Below are positions 1 to 13,244 of a stretch of DNA of 64,000 bases, piece after piece (position 1 is the first letter of the stretch; the number at the start of each line of letters is the position of its first letter). The notes under the pieces are model-generated. The model did no database searches, had not been told where the DNA came from, and saw nothing but the letters and a program-made list of their open reading frames with translations. A program made the position numbers and the translations under genes. Source of the stretch: Crotophaga sulcirostris (taxonomy: Eukaryota; Chordata; Aves; Cuculiformes; Crotophagidae); contig VYZB01000120.1 of assembly GCA_013397455.1 (NCBI GenBank), positions 2,178,420 to 2,242,419 of the forward strand, given 5' to 3'.

Positions 1-3000
1 TCGATGAGAGACAGGAAGAAGCAGTTTGTGAAGATATTAATCTCATCACAAAAGATATATTTAAGTGAACTTCTCCCTAAAAATTGTGCATTTTTCTCTC
101 TTGACTGAGGTAAAACTTCTGCTCACGTGCAAGGTCAAGGTCAAGAAAGAGAAAGCTAGTGCAGGTGTTCCCTACCAAGCAGAAGGAAGCCTCCCATAAA
201 CCTCTACAGTTTCTCTGCATGGTCAGATCTACCCATTGAGCATAAGCCAGGTACTACACGAAGCTCGCTGCTTCCTGAGGGCATGCAAACAGGGACAATC
301 CAGCTGACATCTTTGTCTTAGTGGTCGGTCCAGACTCTGTGTTTGCTTTTAGGAACAGAGGTTGCCATGTAGTCAGAAAGCCATAAAGACAGCATAGACA
401 AAAGGATGTCCAGTCATTGCTTTGTGGTTATTAGTATGATAACATCAGCCTGAGGTTTTGCAAGGCAGCCTCTAGAGGAGACTGAGTCAGCAGCAGCATC
501 TGAAGACACTCCAAGCGCAATCCATCTGCCCTTGTTTTTGTGTAGGTAAGAAAGTGTCTACCTCTAGGGATTGCCACCTAATTTCCAGCACTGAAGAGTA
601 GCTGTATTTCAGAGATGGACCCACATTAGAGATCAAAGGAGAAAGCACATTTCCTCACTGTTCATACAGCTGTTCTACCTAAAACCTTGTATAATAAAGA
701 AATACTGGCAAGACTGACCTTTTTTTTTCCTGGAGTAAAAACTTACTATCAATCTAAGAAAAACAATTTGGAACTGAGACACCTGCCATAATATTATTTT
801 CATTTGATACTGTATTTCATTTGAGTTTGACTTTAAAAGGCCACGTGTGCCTGTGTGCTTTAGAAAAACGGTAGATTTAACTGTGGAAAGTGGAGTCAGC
901 GGTCATGAAAACTTTTACCATGTGGCAAGTATATAATCTCCCTGTAACACCAGATCATAATATATAATATATAATATATAGCCAGGAGCTGAGCAGAAAG
1001 AAGAAAATCAGTCATTTACAAGTAGTCCCTTGTGTCATACCTTTATTACAGAAAGAGTTTGCATACAATCTGTCTTGCCATCTTTTAGTGTGCCACTCTG
1101 CAGACGAAAGGGGGAGGAATGCACAGGCAGAGGGCTTCCAAGACAGAGAGTATAGTTTCTCTCCCTGTTAATGATGAGTCCCATGAAAAAGAAAATAATT
1201 CACGCAGTGTGGGGCACGTAACTTACTGCATATATAGGTTAGCAGTGACATAAAACCCTGATAGTGCCAACCAGGGAGGAGTAATAGCAACTAACCTGGA
1301 TGGCTGCAGGTCTTACAGGTATCACTCACATATGGATCAATACATAACAGCAATTCACATGCATTTGCTGAACCAGGATCTTTAAAATTTTACTGGCTGT
1401 GATTGTACAACTATTCGGGATAATTCTTCCTAGGTGTTAGCAATGGTAGTAAATATTTATACTTATATTATGGTGGTGTCCAAAGGAACCAGTAGGGGAG
1501 CATTATGCATTGAACTGTATAAAAAAGAAAAGATATAATCCCTTCCCTGTGGAGTTAACCATCTAGAAGACACAAATAAAGGGGAGAAGAATGGGAAAAA
1601 TGTGTACATGCAAATGAGGACAGCAATGAACTGCTTTATGAATGTAAGGGTTTTTTATTATTATTCCTTGAAGAAAGAGATAAATATACATAATGGTTGC
1701 TATCAAGTCACTGGGAAATTCTATGGGACTAGAAATCATTTTCTTTTCAGAAAAGTGGGTTTGTTGAAACTTTTTACCACTGGTGGTTCTTTTTCTGATT
1801 ATTATTTCTTTTAATAGAGGAAGGGGAAAAGAGTCATAAACCATAGCAGTTTCTGCTTCTTTGGATGTGTAAACATTGGATCAGGATTTTATAATCTATA
1901 ATAAGCCAAGGAATGAGCCATAATTTGCAAGTCAGTTGCATATTTGTTCAAGTCACATAAAATATCCAACTGCTGGTCACTGACACAAGTGGTTTTAGTA
2001 CAGCACGCACATGGACAGGGCATCAGTTGCATCCCCTGCAAGAAATATCCATCCATCTCACCGTGAGGCTTTGTGGAAAACAAACCTCCCACAAGTGCAC
2101 ATGTACACTTGATGAGAAATTCCTGCTCCCTTAAAGTAAAGGAATCTAAAAATGCAGAGTTAAATTATGCGTCTCTCCTTTCCAAGCCCTGGTGAAAAAA
2201 GGGGAAGAAGAGGGTCTCCCTGCATTTGGGGAGATCTGGCTGCTGTTGCTCCTGGCCTGCCCGCTCTGTGGCATTACTGGGTGGATGAGTCTGTCCAAGA
2301 CCCATCCCTGCTGCCCTAGGGGCAACTGAGCCCAGCAGGAAAAGAGCAGTCAGATTTGGTATTTAGCTCCTGAGTTTAGCTCCCTGCATTGTTGATTGTT
2401 TACCAGTTAAAGTGGAGTTCTTGGGGTCGATATTAGCAGAGGAGGAATTGCTAAAGTAACTCCTGTAATCCTGTCAACACTGCTTTGGTTTACCAGCACC
2501 AGCTGAGGCATTTTAACATTTTCTTCTTCTTTATTCTGAGCATTTCCCAGGTAACAGGCAAGGCAAAGAAGATGATTGCCTTTTAAAACTGCTGTCCTGT
2601 AACTTACCTTGACAGTGAGATGAAACTGCTTTTTCTTCATGTTTTCCTGGCATAATCCCTCCTTTCCTTTTTTTTTTTATTTCATGGCAACCTGTAATCC
2701 TGGAGCTGATCTAAAACAGCCTTGCTTTGCACGTGTCTGTGTCTTATAAAATGTATTCTTCATCAGTCTCCAGGAAGATGTTCTAAGACGCTGGGAGCAA
2801 AGCAGGGCTTCAAGTGACACAGTAACAATTTCATTGTTTAACTTAAATAATGAAGTCTTTGTGGTTCTGTTTTTTATTTCTAAATGTTGGAAGTGAAACG
2901 TGGTAGTGAAGTTTGAGTTATGAACAATGTCACTTATTGTTTTTATGCTGAGGAGTCAATATTGTGATGTTCTGAACTACAGTGCTTTAATGGGTAATAC

Positions 3001-4663
3001 CATTTAGCTAGATTTTGGACATAAACAGGTTTAAAAAACAAGATGGCAAGGAACGCTAATGCTTTTGTGTGTGCTGCTTTCCAGAAAATTTGATTCTTTT
3101 TGATTGTAGTTTGTCCTTTTCCTACATCACAGGAGTAAGGGTTGATTGAAGAAACAAAGAACATGTACAAGCTAAATATAAAGTTGACAATTCCAATTCA
3201 CATAACTTAAATTCTCAGTTTAAGAGATGTAAATAAGCAGAAAAAAATCTCTCCAGGAATTCAAATAAAAAATCTTTGGATTTTGTCTTTTCAGAATTAT
3301 GAACAAAATCCTGCTTACGCAAAAGCATAAGAAAACTGAAGAGACTATAGCTGTTGTACGGAGAAGAAGGAGATTTAAGTTTAAAAGATATATTAGAAAT
3401 TCAGTCTAGAATTAGGACAGTTGTTATTATCTGTTCTGACCCTAAAAGGCTTTGCTTGATTGTTTCTCTTGGGAGGCTGCAGAGAACTGCTCCCTTGGAG
3501 AAGGCTGTTTGGTAACTACCAGTGGCTCTTGCTAGAAGACCAACAGTGACAGTGTCTTTCCAGTTGGGTCAGGTTAGGAATGGCTCTCCTCATCATTCCT
3601 ACTCTGGATGTTCATTTGTTTCTCCTTTTTTTACTGCTGTTTCTGCTTATGGTATAAACCTCATCTCCCTCCCCTGCAATGGACTTTCATTATAGATGGA
3701 TTCAGTACTATATTTTTAAAATTCCTTTTTTTTTCTTACAGTTTCTTGTTTAGTCTGTGCATATAAACAACAACACCTCACAGCTGAAAGTATTACACTT
3801 AACCCAAAAATGTTCTGTTTTCTAGCTCAGAATAGAATACTACAGGTGTGTCTGCAAGTGTCAAGTGAAAAAAAAAAAACACCCACAACAAACCAACATA
3901 AAAATGGCAAAAAACCAAGAGCAGCATTAGAAAGGTTTGTTTATTCATATGATAATGGGTAGCTTTAATGTGAACTTTTTGCATAGTCAAGCCAGTGAGA
4001 TCAATTTAATCCGGGTGGGTTATTCTTCTCTTAGTGTAAAAGACCATTGAGTCCTTCTATTGGCTCAGTGAGGAAGCTCTTCAGCATAGTGGCATGCTGA
4101 GGAAGCTGGTTGAAAGCCACTGAAATCAGCAGGAGCCTTTTAATTGACTCTGAATCAGGCCCCAACACTGTACATAACCGCTCTCCTTTCGCTAAACTTT
4201 CTGTTTCTTGAAGACAATTGGATTACCTAAATAAAACTCAGTTCTCCCATTTAAATATTCTGTGTGAATTGATTCTTTATGGAGAAAATATTTTGCTTGT
4301 GCTACGTCTTCTGTGCGTTCAAATTCTGTAAGTGTTACCATTTATAATTGCTTCATCATCCTTTGTTCAGGTGACTAATTATAACAAAATATATTTTATG
4401 CATAAAACAGTATGAGACTCGTTTTTATACATTTCATTTAATTACTTTTTACTGTGACAAATCACATTGTTAGGAATGTACTAACAGATGGGGTGGATTT
4501 TAAAAAGTCAGTATAAATTATGACTCTTTAATTTCTGCAAGTGTTGAAGAATTTAATTGTCTCCATTCAAATTTTTGGCTTAACTCCTGTGGTTTGACTT
4601 GTTAGGATTCCAGACATGCAACACAAGGAGCAGGGAAATTCTGAACTGTACAGTGCCTTTTCT
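1..4663. other. Unique non-coding DNA, no gene seen
   Basis: AT-rich sequence with stops in all six frames. The longest open frame is 93 codons on the minus strand and has no recognisable domain. It includes an A12 run at 3868-3879 and a T11 run at 2668-2678, which are ordinary homopolymers. I see no splice-flanked open frame and no transposon ends. It could be intronic or intergenic; the sequence does not decide. Confidence 0.7.
957..980. repeat. Short AT tandem repeat, period 7
   Basis: The heptamer ATAATAT is repeated about 3.4 times without interruption. It is a small AT-rich minisatellite in otherwise unique DNA and is likely to vary in length between individuals. Confidence 0.85.
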
Positions 4664-4714
4664 GAGGGAAAAAAAAATAGAAAAGAAAAAAGAGGGGGAA
4701 AAAAAAGAAAAAAT
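4664..4714. repeat. Purine-only (A/G) tract
   Basis: About 50 bases made almost entirely of A and G, with a single T, containing A9, G5 and A8 runs. Such polypurine tracts are common in vertebrate non-coding DNA and can arise from simple-repeat decay. No poly(A)-tailed retroposon body is recognisable upstream. Confidence 0.8.
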
Positions 4715-7700
4715 CCTAGAGAGGAAAGGAAGTTAAGACAAAAGGAAGGTCTGAACAGAAGTGCTCAAAACTCTTACTCTATCCCAGAGTAAGAGTTAAG
4801 ATGTCAAAGTGCTCTCGCTGAATAATCCTGTTTGTTAGGGACAGAAAGAAGTAAGACTGTCTTCTTGTGCCCACACACCAGGTGCAATGAAATAAAGGCT
4901 CTGAGTGTGACCTCAGTCCAGATGGGGGAAACTCTTACCCAAGTATAAAATCAAAGTTTAGGTAGATCCAGCTAGCTGTAAAACATAGTTAGAAGTGAAA
5001 CAGTGTTTCAGGGTGCCTTTTACTCCCCTTTCCCTTCCCTTCCCTTCCCTCACTCTCACAGAGCAGATCTTCCTTCTGTAGCCCAGGCAGGTGGACCACC
5101 ATGGGTAAAGCCACGTTCCTTGTTCTGCTGCAAACTGGTCACCATTCTTCTCAACTCCTACCCTACAATCCTTTGACATATATTACTCCAAACCCTACTC
5201 CTGGTGCTCCCAGAAGCCCTGCTACCAGCACATCTTTTTCATAATTCCCTTTCTCCATGCTTCATTTTAGACCATAAATGTTTTTCAAACTCTACCTGTT
5301 TGTACCCAGTGCTGTGTTTATGACTGGCAGTAAGTTGTCTAAACAAAGGGAAGAGTGTCCCACCTGGTCTTGACCTATACTGTAAGGATGTGGATCACGT
5401 CAACCAGCTCTATGCAGGTGTCTTGGATACAGTTAGATGTCTAAAATGGCTTTAGATGTTTGTGTTTGGTCAACCATGTGAATAAACTTTAGCTACTTTT
5501 AGTGACTGAAAAACTGCACTGCCTAGCCACCTCTCAGGCACCTTGCAGTGCTCATGATGGTCTTCAGATTGCCCAAGCTTAAACTACCTGAATAGTTTAC
5601 TTCAGCCTGTAACATAAGGGCTCTTTGAGAAAAATCACCTTGCTGAGATGGTGATCATAAAAACGTGTCAATGGGAAGCAGAGGAATGACCAGGTTTCCC
5701 AGGGGAATAGATTGACCATGACTGGCCCAAATGCCTCCATGAGTCCCATCAGGCCCTGAACTGATGCCCTGCAGTGATGTTTGCTTTCCTTATAGGTCTG
5801 CACTTGGCATACTCACCCCCTTTTGGATACAAAATCCCCTTGTAGTACTCCCCAGATGTATTCTCATGACCTCACATGGAGAAAGACTTGTGTCCATGTT
5901 CTCCATGCATGACAGAAGTGAGTGGAGAACTTGTGCCTGTCCTCAAAACGAAGTAGAGGTATTATTTGCCTTGGCTCTTGCTGTTTTCAGTGCCACTGAC
6001 ATCTGCCTGTGAGGCTTCTTTCATACATAGAGTGCACAAAATGCAGGGCAGGCATACAGGTGTGTGGACTGAATTCCACTATGTGTGCTATTCTACTTCT
6101 GAAGATAGAAACCACATTAAATTAATGGGAAGTGTCCTCAAGTTCTAGCAAGTGATTAAACTCATAGATCAGTGTCTACAAGGCTGCGGTGTTGGCTACT
6201 GGGCTGCTGGTTTTTTCCATGCCTGCCAGTTTTGAACTGGTATTAGAAAATTTGGAAACTCTGGATTTAGTTTGGTTTTGAAAGTTCATCTGATTCAGAG
6301 ATTAGGAAACACTAGTACCACTTCTGTACCCATTATCTCATGATTTAAATGTTCTCTGTTTTACATTAGCTAATGATTTAAGTGCCATTAGATATCTTTG
6401 TATGACATCCAATATGAAATAATCAACTAGCTTAGTGTAACATCGGTCCCATCAATCAAAATCCTTATTCCTCCCACAGCATTGTTAATGAAATGTTGGT
6501 AAGAAAGCCTGCAGACCAGAGTACAGCATTAGAATTAAGGGGGTGAAAGGTGACATTTCATTATTCATTTTTTTTGTCTTGGAGTCCCATTTCATTTCAA
6601 CAGAGTCTAGAAGGGACACTTGCTCAGAAAATGTTTTATAACTCCTATGATAACTGTCCTGACTATTTTTTGTGTTTAGGCTGATTTGCTGATAATACAG
6701 CAACATTCAATGAACAAGAAAGACACAATTTCTGTTAAAAATATACCTGATTCTGAGCTTGATGTGGTTGCTTTGAGGGAGGATCCTGATAGGTCTTTGT
6801 ATCCTGATGTTCTTTGCAGTAAGATCAGTGCCAGCTTGAAAAGGTCAGCTTGTTGGTTTAGGTAGTTTTAATAATAAACTTTGATGTTACAATGGAGTTA
6901 AATATAGATGATGTTCCTCATGGTTTTACCTGATTGTTTTGTAGGTGAGGGTGAAATTGTGTGGATATTGAAGATAAAATGTTGTCACATGCAGGTCCAC
7001 AGAGTTTCTCCAAGGACTTTCAGTGGAGTCGTCATTAAAAGATATCAGTGAATTAAAAATGAAACTGCTATTGTTGCACACTCACATAACATCAGATGAG
7101 CAGCACGAGAAGTACCTAGACCACCTATTTAGTCACTTTCCTCTCCAACAGCCGAAGCCTCTAGAGGGCCAGCCGAGGTCTTCTGCTGGAATGGGAACGG
7201 ATCAGGCAAGAAGTAGAGGCCCTTGGAGGAGGACAGAAAGAGGAGTTGGGGTGGAGGTGGTCCAAGGAGCAGTTGGTCAAGAAGGGGTTGCTGTTTGGTT
7301 TTTGGAGTTATGTTTTGTGAAGATCATAATAAAGGGAAACCCCAGGAAAGGTGCAAAGTCGGAAAGCAAGCCTGTCTGCACTTCTTCTGTTCAAAGCAGA
7401 GCAGGGACTCCAGCTGCGTGGAGAGCCACCTTCCTTTGAAGCAATGTTGAGGTGAAAATTTCAGCCCATTGTGCTGTTGGTTAAAGCTTTTCTAATTCCC
7501 CTTTAATTTAGGAGTGCTCAGAAAGCTCTCAGCATTTTCACAGGTAACTGACAAGTTCTTTGCCATTCTTTAATGAGCTCTTTTCTTTTGCTGAGAGGTC
7601 AGGATTGAATTATCGTTAATACATACGGAAGAGGGACATTAATTAATTCCAAGGAAAAGAGGATATTTAACCTATTCTTATAATTATCACCTAAAGTACA

Positions 7701-9252
7701 TAAACCCTCAGCTGGGACTGGGTTCTTTTAAGACTGTTTCAGCTTATCACGAAGGTTTTTTCAATCAGGCACAAGTTTCAGTCTATGCTATGCAAAAAAC
7801 CAAAGTCTCCACTCTACTGCATTGTCCCAGTACTGTACTACGGCACGGGCACCTTCTTCCAGCCCGCTGTAGTGTAAAGGCTTGAGATTGTTGTTTTTCT
7901 CCTATCTGAAGATTTATGTTGTATTAAATAGGCAAAAAATTCATCCTTCTGCTTGTGAAGAAATGGGACACTACAATAGGTTCAGACTTTTTTGTGGAGG
8001 AGGCGAAACGTGGTACCAAATTCTGAAAAGGGTTTAATTAACAGCTTGGTTTTGCCAGACTTTTATAGTGAAGAACTAACTTAGCTTATGGACTATAACT
8101 CAAAAAAAGAACTATTGATATGGTAATTGTATATGATTATGAATGGTTATTTATGGCATTGGATCTCTCTGCTAAACCAATTATGCTCTAATTGTGAGAT
8201 TTGCATTATACTGCATCCATGGCTTTCAATTAAACTTCTATTTCTCTTATTGCTTTTTGTTTCTTCCTTTTTGTTTTTCTTTTGCAGTCTTAAATGTGTG
8301 ATAAACTACACTAGTCACTCAGTGGTTAAAGCTGAAATCAGCTATTCATTCGATCACCCTCACGCGCATCCTATTCTGTTTGTGCTGCCCAGAACATCTT
8401 AGCTGTGCCCCCTTAAACATTAACTCACCAACTTACCAGCTCAATGAACTTATATAAACATACCTTACATATTTCTAGAACTAGACAGATCAGTCACTTA
8501 ACTCTCTTGGTGAAAACAATCTTCTCTATTTTAATATATGTTTAAATATATTTATATAAATATAAAGGGGATGTTTAAAAACAGTGTGATGGCACTGTGT
8601 GCTATAATCTGAGTGTTTCTTTTGGTCTCCTTCTGCCAGTTAATAAACAGCGTATAAAGTCAACTGCATAACCAATGCTCTAATTCAGAACATATCAAAA
8701 GGTTTGCGTGGGTGAGGTAAATTGGGCTGATAGTGAGTCAGGAGCTGGCTGGATCCCTCATTTGTTCATTCAGAGAATTTTTACTGTAGAACTAATTTTC
8801 AAGTAGTTGCATTTTTGTAAAGAAAATGAAATCCTTAAGGGGACAATTTAGCTGGAATCCCCTGAAACACAGTTCAACATGGATTGCCTTTTCACAGCTG
8901 TTTCATGTGGAAAAGGATCTTAGGTTTTCATTCCCTTGACACCTGCTTTCTCTTTCTTTTCTGTAAGCATATTACAGTGCACCTCTTGAAAGAACTGATA
9001 CGGGTTAGCGGAGAAGTGGGTAAAATCATGATATGGCATATACTTCTTTGTTACTTGAAACTTGCCTTGAATCGTACTCTCAGTGTCACAGCCAAAAATG
9101 TTGATTTGGGGCTTTCTGTGGCTGAAGTGTCCAAAAGGGGGAGTAAAGAGATACATATCCATCTGCCCTGCAGCCCCTTGTGTGCACCGCTTTCTGTATT
9201 CCTGGGATCGGATGCTGAGAAATCAAGAGTACAGGAGTTGATCTTCTGGCCC
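4715..9252. other. Unique non-coding DNA with a GC-richer block at 7140-7440
   Basis: There is no recognisable gene. A GC-richer block at about 7140-7440 contains an open frame of 138 codons (7023-7439, plus strand) that begins at GTG and shows no family motif. The block also contains an AATAAA hexamer at 7328-7333. It might be a decayed LTR or a transcribed exon end, but terminal TG/CA repeats and a second copy are not seen, so it stays unassigned. The rest is AT-rich with stops in every frame. Confidence 0.6.
5025..5050. repeat. (TTCCC)n microsatellite
   Basis: Four successive TTCCC pentamers preceded by a related CCCCTT start. It is a pure pyrimidine strand and so an A/G-rich complement. 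This is a simple repeat with no coding content. Confidence 0.9.
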
Positions 9253-9305
9253 ACGTACATATACGCAATATATATATACATACATATACATATATATACA
9301 TATAA
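9253..9305. repeat. (TATACA)n / (TA)n microsatellite
   Basis: Alternating TATACATA units over about 50 bases. A 179-codon open frame (8884-9423, plus strand) runs through this repeat and shows it as a run of Y, I and H residues. That frame starts at TTG and is a product of the repeat, not evidence for a gene. Confidence 0.9.
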
Positions 9306-12300
9306 TGCCACTGTCCTTGCTCGGGCAATGGAAAACAACACAGAGCCAGTTCTTCAGTTTCCGAACATAATAATATCCTCTTCCTGGCCACAATACTATT
9401 CATCACAGCCTTTTGCCAAATAACAGGCTTAAGTGGCCTGAAGGTCTTTCTGTGGACACTATTTCAGATTCAGTTTCCCAAAGAACATTTTGAAACATGC
9501 CAGTCCTAAAATATTTTTGATCTTACTCAGAAAAACTCTCACTAACAAAATTCAGCTCTCAGATCTCTGTTCTCTAAGAACTTGAATGCTTTCTGTCTCA
9601 GCTGAAGTTTTGACAGAAAGGAGTTTTAGCATTTTAGTTGCATTCTAAGTGCACAATTTAAAAGGTTAAAACACAAATGAGGAACTGTTTGAAGCTATTT
9701 TCTGTGTGTGATCATAGGGATGGGAGAACATAGTTGGAATAATTGTATCAGAAGGAAATCCATTTAATTATGTTCCTTCTACTCTTACATATTAGCAAAT
9801 AAAGTAGAACCTGGTTGCTGAGGCAAGTACAAAGCGTTTATCATCATGATATTACTGAGGAAGCCATTGCTAGAATCTCGTTTGAGATAGCTGAGGAAAA
9901 AAATGTAGCTCTTATTTCAATTGGGACAATTTGCAAATACCCAAATTTTCTATTGTTTGAAGGGTTTATTTTACGACACAGAACCTATAGTTACTGCACC
10001 CCAAAAGTTCTTTTCTTTGATTAGCTGAAGCACAGACAGATCATGAAAAGACAATTGTACACTTTCTTGTGTTGCTTTATGGGCTTTAAGTGCCTACAAA
10101 AAAAGGATTCCTTATGCTTTAATTTCTCTTTATTTTTTTGACTGTAAAGACCCATGGGGTAAATGCCAGTCCCACAATCCTGCAGTTATATGGTTACTGT
10201 CAGCCTGCTCAAATGATGCTTCCTGTTCATTAGGCGTCCTTTCATCTGACAACAATGTACTGGCTTTGCTGCAATTCTTAGTCAACGCCCATCTCTTCAA
10301 TAGCCTGTGAATAGTATTAAATAGTGTTTATGCTAGCTATTGTTGCCTTTTGTGTGGTTTGTCTAATTCACAGAGAAAAGTCTGCTTTTGTGGTCTAAGG
10401 CTGGCTACGTCATGGCACGCCATGTGCCTTCTGATGGGATCCATTCCTGCTGAGTGATAACATTACAGGCCTGAACTCCTTTGCAATACAATCCAGCATT
10501 CTTAACACAGTCAATACACTCACAGGCAATCTAGTTTACTCTTTATATTAAGAGGTTTAGGGAGACAAAGCTCATCTAAATACCTGCTCATGAAACAAAT
10601 AAGATGAATTCAACTGACTTGAGAATTATGCCCCAGCTCCCACACAACTACACAAAGAGCACCAGAAATCAAAAATTAAAAAACACTGAAGCTGTGCAAG
10701 GAATGCCCAAATATCCCAGGCAGAGTCACTCTGCGTACGTACACGGCACATTTTAGCAAATAAGGTGACATTATTGTTCCTAGTTATTGTTCAAGATGAG
10801 GATTAATACTAGAGTCAAAGCAGCTGTTTTTTCTTTGCTTAAACTACTTACAAAAAAAGGAAGGATATTGTACAGATAATTACCTTATTTCATAGCTGAG
10901 GAGCCTTTGCAGGGCAGGTATGTTGCTGTGCCTTGAAAGGGCTTTTGATGTAAGCAGGTCAATAGAGGCTCAATGTGTAACTGATCCTTAGCTGTCTCTG
11001 GGTTTTGGTGTATATGGGTTATTCTTGACTAACCATACGCTCAATGTTCTAAGTATCTAAAATCTTTTTGTTCTCCTACTCTCAATTCCTTCCTTTCAAG
11101 CTTGTCAGTGCACAGCTAAAGTTGGTTTCCAGCTTTGCCTTAGGAAGTGTGCAAATACACGCAAACTGGAAAGTGAGGCTCACACTGCTAAACAGTGCCA
11201 TTTGTTTGTCCCAGGAGTTGTTATCCTCCATGCGTCACGCTTTGAACAAGATCAAGAGTAGCTTCTAAAAAATATGGCAATGAAAAGAATGCACACAAAT
11301 AGTAATTACTACTCTGTAGCTGCTCAAGCTATAATACCCTCCATGGCCAGAAGCAAACAGCTAGGCAAGGGACAGGGTGGGGCTGGGTGGAGGTGGAGGC
11401 TGAACTTTGTGCATCATAGAAGAGTATTGCAGATTGCCCTCTTGATCAACATAACAAGGGAGGTCCATCATACCTGCTCTTCTCTGAGGTATTGTGGGCC
11501 AGATCCACAAAGGCATTTAGGACTGTAAAGCTCCTGGCAAACAAGAGGTGCTGTGAATACCTGTAGTGATATTGAACATAGACTTCTCCACCCAAACTGA
11601 CCACCCTTTACACTCAACTCAAAGACACTGCTTCATCCTTGTGTTCACCTCTGACATTGGTCTGTTGAAGTACACCTTACAAGTGCTTATTTATTGTCAC
11701 TACTAGTAGGGAGTGGGATAACCAACCCAGGAGTGAACATGGTAGATATCTATCTAAGGTTTGGAAAGATGAATCCCACTTGTGTACTTCAGTGTCTGTG
11801 TGGATCCAGAGCTCCAGGTTCTGCTGTCCTCCTGGGCCTCATAACTAAAAGCTGTTTTTTCCAGAGATAGCATAGAAAAGGCATGAAGTCCTTATTAATT
11901 CTCTCTTTTTTTTAAAGCTTCTGAGTGCCTCCAAGCTATGCAGAAGGCAGTCATTCTTTCCATCTTAGAGTGAAAAATGAATAAAAAATCTGTCTGTCAT
12001 AACAACATGAAAGCATTTCCTGAATTACAGCCCTGACTTTTGAATGAGAGTGTTCGACTGAAATGAGTCAGTGCAAGTGGAAAAGCATGCTGCCAAAAAA
12101 CAAGGAGGAACCTGGCAGTCTAGAGCAGTTGCTAGATAAGGGCTTTTTCCCCTGTGTTCAGATCACCTTCCTACGAAACAAGCTGAGCAAATGCTCATGC
12201 AGAGTCAGTCAATGAAAAAGAGCCTATGCCCTGCACAAATGTGCTACCTTATTTGGCTCCTGAGAATGAATGAGGTAGGTTTTAACTAACACTTTCAGCA

Positions 12301-13244
12301 GAAGGCATTGGAAATGAACTAGGACTGTCAGGAAAGCTCATTGATTTTGCAGGATCCATCCAAGTTCTACTTTATAGTTTGGAGGAAGAGCACTCCCTTT
12401 TCAAAAGATAATTTTTCAATGTACTACCCGTGTTTGTGCTTTTGTGCAAGTGATAACGCTTTCATAAACGTTTTATGTGATCAGCATTTAGCAATACCTG
12501 GAAAGTTGGCAATTCTGACTAGATTTTATAGATACCAGCTTTTTTTTCAGTCATGAATACTTTTTTTCCTTTCTGTTTATGTTCCCAGATTGATTTCCAA
12601 TAGTTAAAATTTAAACAATAAAGGCAATCTTAGTTTTCAAGTCTGCAAATAGGACAGACAATGTATGCAACCTACTCATTGATTGACTCTTCTGTTTCTA
12701 TAGATTCGTCCTCTTGAAAGAATCATTAAACACCAGAGAAAATGATTTGTTGCCATTGATTACATGACATACTGCTCTGACATACACAGTTTTTATATCT
12801 AAGTTATTAATTATGTTGTTAATGTAATTTGCAGACCGTGAGATAAATCATTCAGCTTCTGACTGGATATTACTGGATACATTGCATATATAAATACATC
12901 TTTGGGTGGGAAGGGAACTGTTACCAAGAATAATAGATTAGAAGGCTACTAGTTTGCCTTATAAATCATTATGAGCTAAGGAAAACTTCCTCTGCCCATT
13001 TATTTTATTATCTTGGAAATGCTGAGTTTCTCAACATCTCTGTTGTTTATGTGCTACAGTGATACACATAATCATTTCAATACAGAGGGAAGTCTTGCAA
13101 TTGTTCTGTTCATAATCTATCCTCATTCTCTCAAGAATTTCACAGTTTAAGGTTAATAAGCTACAGGACATAGAAAGCCAAGCTTAATTTGGGTCTTCCC
13201 AAAGGCCTCGCTAAATGTTTTTTTCCCCTCTGCTAGTGGCGGAC
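9306..13244. other. Unique non-coding DNA, possibly with conserved elements
   Basis: No open frame longer than 84 codons and no transposon ends. A stretch at about 10190-10560 reads unlike its surroundings. It has few long homopolymers, a TACGTCA (CREB/ATF-like half-site) at 10406-10412 and, just after it, an interrupted GGCAC...GTGCC palindrome. That would fit a conserved non-coding element, but conservation cannot be tested here. The 12600-13000 part is very AT-rich with several TAAT-type homeodomain cores. Confidence 0.55.
11369..11387 (+). other. G-quadruplex candidate
   Basis: Four runs of three or more G (11369-11371, 11375-11377, 11379-11382, 11385-11387) separated by loops of 3, 1 and 2 bases. 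This matches the canonical intramolecular quadruplex pattern on the plus strand. Short loops usually favour a stable parallel fold. Nothing nearby shows whether it is used. Confidence 0.65.

Noticed and set aside
8884..9423. Longest open frame of the window (179 codons, plus strand)
   Set aside because: It starts at TTG, runs through the TATACA microsatellite (Y/I/H repeats), and shows no domain or splice context.
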